DNA from: Alloprevotella sp.
GTDB taxonomy: Bacteria > Bacteroidota > Bacteroidia > Bacteroidales > Bacteroidaceae
DNA length: 9,212 nucleotides
Reading direction: 5' to 3'
Assembly: GCA_017477205.1 (NCBI GenBank)
Contig: JAFUXE010000043.1
Coordinates: 1 to 9,212, forward strand
In this document: positions 7,601 through 9,212 of the stretch, piece by piece
How the letters are laid out: every line of letters starts with the position of its first letter
Position numbering within the stretch: position 1 is the first letter of the stretch
The notes under the pieces: model-generated
Told to the model about the DNA's origin: nothing
What the model saw: the letters and a program-made list of their open reading frames with translations, nothing else
Databases searched by the model: none
Translations under genes and position numbers: made by a program

Positions 7601-8068
7601 AAGGACATCGAAGCCGGTGTTCCGTTCCTCGCACGCCGCAGCGAAGCAGGTTCCCTGAGCCTCTATCCCACCGCAACGGACGTTACGAACTTCGTCTATG
7701 TAAACGAGCCGAAGACCGAGAACGGCCTTGTTGGTACGCTGGGTGGCGTAGAACTTGAAAGCGTAGAGGGCATTGGCGTATTCTACAACGACCTCGTCCT
7801 CATGGCCGAGAAGAACGAGACTTCCTTCGGTGCGAACTCCGCATACCTGAAGCTCTCCGAAATTCCCGAGACAAACCTGACGGGTGACGTTTCGCTTGAG
7901 CTCGACGGTGAGGTTTACACCTACCTCGTCAACTACCGTGTTGGTGTTAACGACCTGACGATTGCACGTCCCGCACAGAACGTAGTCTTCGACCTCAGCG
8001 GTCGCCGCGTACTGAATGCGAAGAAGGGCCTCTACATCATCAACGGCAAGAAGGTTCTCGTGAAGTAA
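4607..8068 (+). CDS. Large modular secreted protein with F5/8C-like and trefoil-like modules (paralog 2)
   Basis: The product has 1153 aa and is colinear with the upstream 1128-aa protein. The signal peptide (1-23, MRKVYSFLAL...ASA|Q) is identical to its paralog over the first ten residues. The first module, about 25-215, carries an extra acidic/Gly/Ser-rich insertion near 165-190 that paralog 1 lacks. A helical linker follows, then a second trefoil-like module at about 305-455. The F5/8C-like domain, about 530-680, shows 'NAMDGDPTTFWHTAWSS', 'GEFHNLCADLGEA', 'YRYLRLDFEKN' and 'NLSEIRFY'. FIVAR-like helices lie at about 685-808. The third trefoil-like module is at about 810-945 ('DGTYYRIRNA', 'YIWKCIKNEDGSFNFQN', 'GNYMGT'). 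A beta-rich region ends in 'VFDLSGRRV...KGLYIINGKKVLVK' (1127-1153). The reading frame contains no TTA, CTA or TCA codons, suggesting strong codon selection and high expression. No enzyme motif is seen; it is likely exported and surface-associated or secreted. The binding role is inferred from the domain types. Confidence 0.97.
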   Translation: MRKVYSFLALALTFLAGAFNASAQYYTAVGFDDLARLTDITPGQKVVLQTASAGEPDFFCVTKKVSTVKEDAIFMFEEAGDMDGFMTYRLKQASSGQYLTTSQTLVSSPVRAFRFFAKHPEAFYFRGEDTVPLDCDPTVIASYDDTHYNGVEPSAYEAFVFTDVEHATSDGWNPASEESQTGGREDEAPWSYLAANWGGQAPFFGPWSDTNTWYLFEVAEKAGYDLLEAAVQDLCPSGDPTTTFKAGNGVGQIPESYVNAWIEKANAAIELVNAMSEDQAACQRAAEEMIAAYKACQENVVQMTGGGYFRMRVHEVEGNSSYPEGSYIFGADAKVQWVAGDYEVPESNLEVADAQYIWHLEADPEVENGYKIRNLAENQYVGYVGSVSTVLPLVAEADQTYVITAHPNVDGAFNLIPTQNTSRAMHGQVNGHVMVFWTTDAGASAIVFEGVEQTVIDEVTGLLEEYWAELKKQQDIKAMQELVDKVELAYNRGFAYKPDCSLDGFYDEQGLVPSHEYLWTNAQETSEGPIENAMDGDPTTFWHTAWSSRPANLADGEFHNLCADLGEAVNGVAVKLTQRWSGQNNAPKQVRAFAANEATDFDEEGEPIYDWVEQGVFQFEYLYDTEWDGTTKTKWTGVNSIPFNGNYRYLRLDFEKNINNANNSYNLSEIRFYRTVLDQDLSRIQGVPAEIVAELLKQKETAKNEILDEAPTAATYDALQAAYDNFIANYPDPDKLQELLDEAKEQHDAAEELDELGYFQDGAKAALYSVIEEVEGTIKDVMTNDEIKSGETKLEKAIADFFGKLNTPVDGTYYRIRNAATVQTAAQSAYLLAGGNGNSRVIWGGANDANMTLELGYIWKCIKNEDGSFNFQNALTGNYMGTTQQLSSMPIYMSDTLVSIRLESAKVPGQFVLRQGDSNAYANTSPQGYMVTYYDYDENSRFTFIPEANDAWLGEEYIALSDDYVHPFTLAFSVDAADVPLYKVLGVKDNLTLELVETKDIEAGVPFLARRSEAGSLSLYPTATDVTNFVYVNEPKTENGLVGTLGGVELESVEGIGVFYNDLVLMAEKNETSFGANSAYLKLSEIPETNLTGDVSLELDGEVYTYLVNYRVGVNDLTIARPAQNVVFDLSGRRVLNAKKGLYIINGKKVLVK

Positions 8069-8077
8069 GAATCCCCT

Positions 8078-8095
8078 CGTCTTAACGACAAGACG
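8078..8095 (+). other. Small hairpin just upstream of the terminator
   Basis: CGTCTT (8078-8083) pairs with AAGACG (8090-8095) around AACGAC, 10 nt after the stop codon of paralog 2. It directly precedes the strong terminator stem and probably forms a double-hairpin 3' end with it. Confidence 0.4.
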
Positions 8096-8100
8096 CAATC

Positions 8101-8135
8101 AAAGCTCCGCAGCCCCGCTGCGGAGCTTTTGTTTT
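8101..8135 (+). terminator. Intrinsic terminator of paralog 2
   Basis: AAAGCTCCGCAGC (8101-8113) pairs perfectly with GCTGCGGAGCTTT (8117-8129) around a CCC loop. The stem runs into TTTTGTTTTG, a standard U-rich tail. This is the clearest rho-independent terminator in the window and ends the paralog 2 transcript. Confidence 0.9.
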
Positions 8136-8136
8136 G

Positions 8137-8226
8137 ACCACAGATTGCACGGATTCCTATTTGTTGAACCACGAATGAGATTATGGAACCACAGATTCCA
8201 CATATCCCTTGTTTTAACCACGAAAT
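8137..8226. repeat. Four degenerate ACCAC(A/G)-type intergenic words
   Basis: ACCACAGATT (8137-8146), ACCACGAATG (8168-8177), ACCACAGATT (8188-8197) and ACCACGAAAT (8217-8226) recur at irregular spacings of 31, 20 and 29 nt, mostly preceded by (T/G)GA or TTA. Phrases such as 'accacagatt...cacggatt' are familiar low-complexity filler in intergenic regions of several bacterial phyla. No coding frame or defined function is apparent. Confidence 0.5.
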
Positions 8227-8285
8227 CCAAAAAAAGCCGGACTTTTTTGGATTATAATCCCAAATAGTTCGGACTTTTTTGGATT
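8224..8285. repeat. A/T-tract palindrome and 32-bp direct repeat
   Basis: CGGACTTTTTTGGATT occurs at 8238-8253 and again, identically, at 8270-8285, 32 bp apart. The first copy also forms an inverted repeat with AATCCAAAAAA to its left (8224-8234). The T-tracts would act as terminator-like tails on either strand, and phased A/T tracts can bend DNA. The role is unknown. Confidence 0.55.
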
Positions 8286-8321
8286 TCTTTCTCCGGTATT
8301 CTAGCTCTTTTTATGACAAAC

Positions 8322-8461
8322 TCAAGTTTCGTAAGTACTATGCGCAGAAAAGGCCGAAGGCCTGATAAGATTACAGGCAGAGCTGGAGCGGCACCCCTGT
8401 CTGTGGTCTGAACGCCCTTTCTGGGCTTTGTGGCAGGGCGTTTACAACTTCCGAAACTTGA
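8322..8461. mobile_element. 140-bp MITE-like structured element with terminal inverted repeats and flanking direct repeats
   Basis: The ends are TCAAGTTTCGTAAGT (8322-8336) and ACTTCCGAAACTTGA (8447-8461), inverted repeats matching at 14 of 15 positions. They are flanked by ATGACAAAC (8313-8321) and ATGACAAAG (8462-8470), direct repeats matching at 8 of 9, as expected for a target-site duplication. Inside are hairpins AGGCC-GAA-GGCCT (8351-8363), CAGGCAG/CTGTCTG (8374-8380/8397-8403, one wobble) and AACGCCCT/AGGGCGTT (8411-8418/8435-8442). The transcript would fold as a closed multi-branch structure. There is no ORF. It could be a non-autonomous transposable element, a REP/BIME-type repeat or a structured RNA. 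The inverted and direct repeats are read directly; mobility is inferred. Confidence 0.5.
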
Positions 8462-8493
8462 ATGACAAAGCACGAACATCTCTTTTCAAGGTG

Positions 8494-8654
8494 TGCGCTT
8501 ACCTCACCTTGAGCTTTGCGCTTACCTTGACGCGAGCTTTGCGCTTACCTTGCGTTGAGGTGTGCGCTTACCTTGACGCGAGCTTTGCGCTTACCTTGCG
8601 TTGAGGTGTGCGCTTACCTTGACGCGAGCTTTGCGCTTACCTCAAATCAAGGTG
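8494..8654. repeat. 23-bp tandem repeat array, seven copies with 46-bp A/B alternation
   Basis: The invariant 11-mer TGCGCTTACCT starts at 8494, 8517, 8540, 8563, 8586, 8609 and 8632, a strict 23-bp period. The following 12 bases alternate: TGACGCGAGCTT (units 2, 4, 6) and TGCGTTGAGGTG (units 3, 5). The edge units are diverged (CACCTTGAGCTT in unit 1, CAAATCAAGGTG in unit 7). A decayed eighth copy starts at 8655 (TCCGCACACCT). The period is not a multiple of three and no credible ORF covers it, so it is non-coding. It differs from CRISPR in having no unique spacers. It looks like a minisatellite that expanded as a 46-bp dimer. Confidence 0.9.
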
Positions 8655-8666
8655 TCCGCACACCTT
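8649..8666 (+). other. Hairpin at the right edge of the tandem array
   Basis: AAGGTGT (8649-8655) pairs perfectly with ACACCTT (8660-8666) around CCGC. It spans the junction of the seventh unit and the decayed eighth copy. AAGGTGTCC recurs at 8685-8693 just outside the array. Confidence 0.4.
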
Positions 8667-8705
8667 CTGCTGGCGCCACAGGGAAGGTGTCCCAACGGGA
8701 CTAAA

Positions 8706-8852
8706 GAACTTAGGCCGGCACAACGTGCCGGTTTGGTTTAGACGGGAAGGTGCAATGCCGCAGGTATTGCAGATGTTGGCGGAAGTACAATACCTGCGGC
8801 ATTGTTCCGTTATCACCCCGCGTAAACCGGCACGCTGTGCCGGCCTAAGTTC
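8706..8852. mobile_element. 147-bp nested palindrome, MITE-like, flanked by TAAA
   Basis: The left arm 8705-8734 (AGAACTTAGG...GCCGGTTT) is the reverse complement of the right arm 8824-8853 at 29 of 30 positions. Each arm also contains its own hairpin, CCGGCAC-AAC-GTGCCGG on the left and CCGGCAC-GCT-GTGCCGG on the right. Nested inside is a second perfect 17-bp inverted repeat (CAATGCCGCAGGTATTG, 8753-8769, with 8788-8804) around an 18-nt loop. Immediately outside the GAAC...GTTC ends lie TAAA (8702-8705) and TAAA (8853-8856), a possible 4-bp target duplication. There is no ORF. A non-autonomous transposon or REP-derived cruciform is the best reading. The palindrome is certain; mobility is inferred. 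Confidence 0.55.
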
Positions 8853-8854
8853 TA

Positions 8855-9047
8855 AAAGCCCACGGGGCTTTGTGTATTTGAATCCGCCAAATGTAACCTT
8901 CGGGGAGAGTTAATAGATTGATGTCTGCTAAATGTTGCCGGAGGCAACACATCATGCTTCGGGCGTGCCGAGCGAAGCATGGTGTGTCACCTTTGGTGAC
9001 CTTCAACGATCCAAGCGGCAAAGCCGATTTCTGCCCCGACAGGGGCA
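8855..9047. repeat. Cluster of short stem-loops with 3-4-nt loops (REP-like hairpin field)
   Basis: In order: AAAGCCC-ACG-GGGCTTT (8855-8871); TGTTGCC-GGA-GGCAACA (8933-8949); ATGCTTCG/CGAAGCAT (8954-8961/8973-8980); GTCACC-TTT-GGTGAC (8986-9000); CGGC-AAA-GCCG (9016-9026); TGCCCC-GACA-GGGGCA (9032-9047). TCCCGGGA at 9049-9056 is a further palindrome. No T-runs follow, so these are not simple terminators. The open frame on the minus strand across this stretch is not credible as protein because it consists of these palindromes. The density suggests accumulated repetitive extragenic palindromes or a structured RNA. Confidence 0.6.
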
Positions 9048-9091
9048 CTCCCGGGACAGACAGGTTAACCACACGTGAGTTCGGCGTAAGA

Positions 9092-9212
9092 TTAGGCAAT
9101 AATCCTGCTTTTGTCAATAATCTCAATGTTCATCTGCGGCTTTTTGGGCATGAGATTGTATGCGATGAGCGCGGCGAAGAGGTTGACGGCAAAGTTGTCA
9201 ATGGACCTGTGC
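9092..9212 (-). CDS. C-terminal fragment of a gene running off the window; possible transposase
   Basis: Reading the minus strand from 9211 to a TAA at 9094-9092 gives 39 residues. They begin 'HRSIDNFAVNLFAALIAYNL', continue 'MPKKPQMNIE' and end 'SRIIA'. The start is beyond the right edge. The pattern of a His/Ser-Ile-Asn-Phe segment, a hydrophobic helix ending in AY and then a basic KKP tail recalls C-terminal helices of DDE transposases, and the repeat-rich flank fits an IS neighbourhood. The match is from memory of the pattern only and no catalytic residue is present in the fragment. It may equally be an unrelated protein. The downstream hairpin TGCCCC-GACA-GGGGCA (9032-9047) lies about 45 nt beyond its stop. 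Confidence 0.5.
   Translation of the reverse strand, partial: HRSIDNFAVNLFAALIAYNLMPKKPQMNIEIIDKSRIIA

Noticed and set aside
4586..8098. 1170-aa open frame on the minus strand opposite paralog 2
   Set aside because: It is codon-aligned antisense to a clearly real gene with signal peptide and domains, and exists only because the sense gene avoids TTA, CTA and TCA codons. The antisense protein has no recognisable domain.
8252..8479. 75-aa minus-strand frame
   Set aside because: It spans the inverted-repeat element and flanking A/T tracts and shows no protein-like features.
8494..8654. CRISPR array
   Set aside because: The 23-bp units are contiguous and the 'spacer' halves repeat in alternation, so there are no unique spacers. 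No cas genes are visible.
8845..9126. 93-aa minus-strand frame
   Set aside because: It is made largely of the palindromic hairpins at 8855-9056 and overlaps the end of the more credible partial CDS in another frame.

Overview
The window looks like a chromosomal segment from a fairly GC-rich member of the Bacteroidales, most likely Prevotella-like. Four observations support this. Three promoters match the Bacteroidetes -7 element TAnnTTTG, two of them with a TTTG -33 element 20-21 nt upstream. Start codons are preceded by A/T-rich leaders rather than clear Shine-Dalgarno sites. The two large proteins carry Sec signal peptides. Both end in the 'DLSGRRV...KG-YIINGKK' signature common at the C-terminus of secreted Bacteroidetes proteins.

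Layout. 1-202: upstream region with a promoter (131-138) and a strong 5'-UTR hairpin (154-184). 203-781: a small exported RlpA-like double-psi beta-barrel protein. 782-989: promoter and leader of the next gene. 990-4376 and 4607-8068: two tandem, same-strand paralogs of 1128 and 1153 aa with the same domain order: signal peptide, beta-rich trefoil-like module, helical linker, second trefoil-like module, F5/8C (discoidin)-like domain, helical FIVAR-like segment, third trefoil-like module, beta-rich C-terminal region and terminal signature. Each paralog has its own promoter, a matching small hairpin beside the expected transcription start, and a strong 3' hairpin. They therefore look like independently transcribed duplicates rather than one operon. 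They are probably surface or secreted glycan- or protein-binding proteins. No catalytic domain is recognised.

8069-9091 is about 1 kb with no convincing gene but dense in repeats. In order it holds an intrinsic terminator, four copies of an ACCAC(A/G)-type intergenic word, a 32-bp-period A/T-tract repeat, a 140-bp element with 15-bp terminal inverted repeats and near-perfect 9-bp flanking direct repeats, a 23-bp tandem array of seven copies with A/B alternation, a 147-bp nested palindrome flanked by TAAA, and a run of small stem-loops. The last 121 bases (9092-9212, minus strand) are the C-terminal end of a gene that runs out of the window, possibly a transposase.

The most unusual parts are the two MITE-like palindromic elements, the alternating 23/46-bp array, and the duplicated multidomain surface proteins with their conserved leader. 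No known defence system, CRISPR array, tRNA or rRNA is visible.
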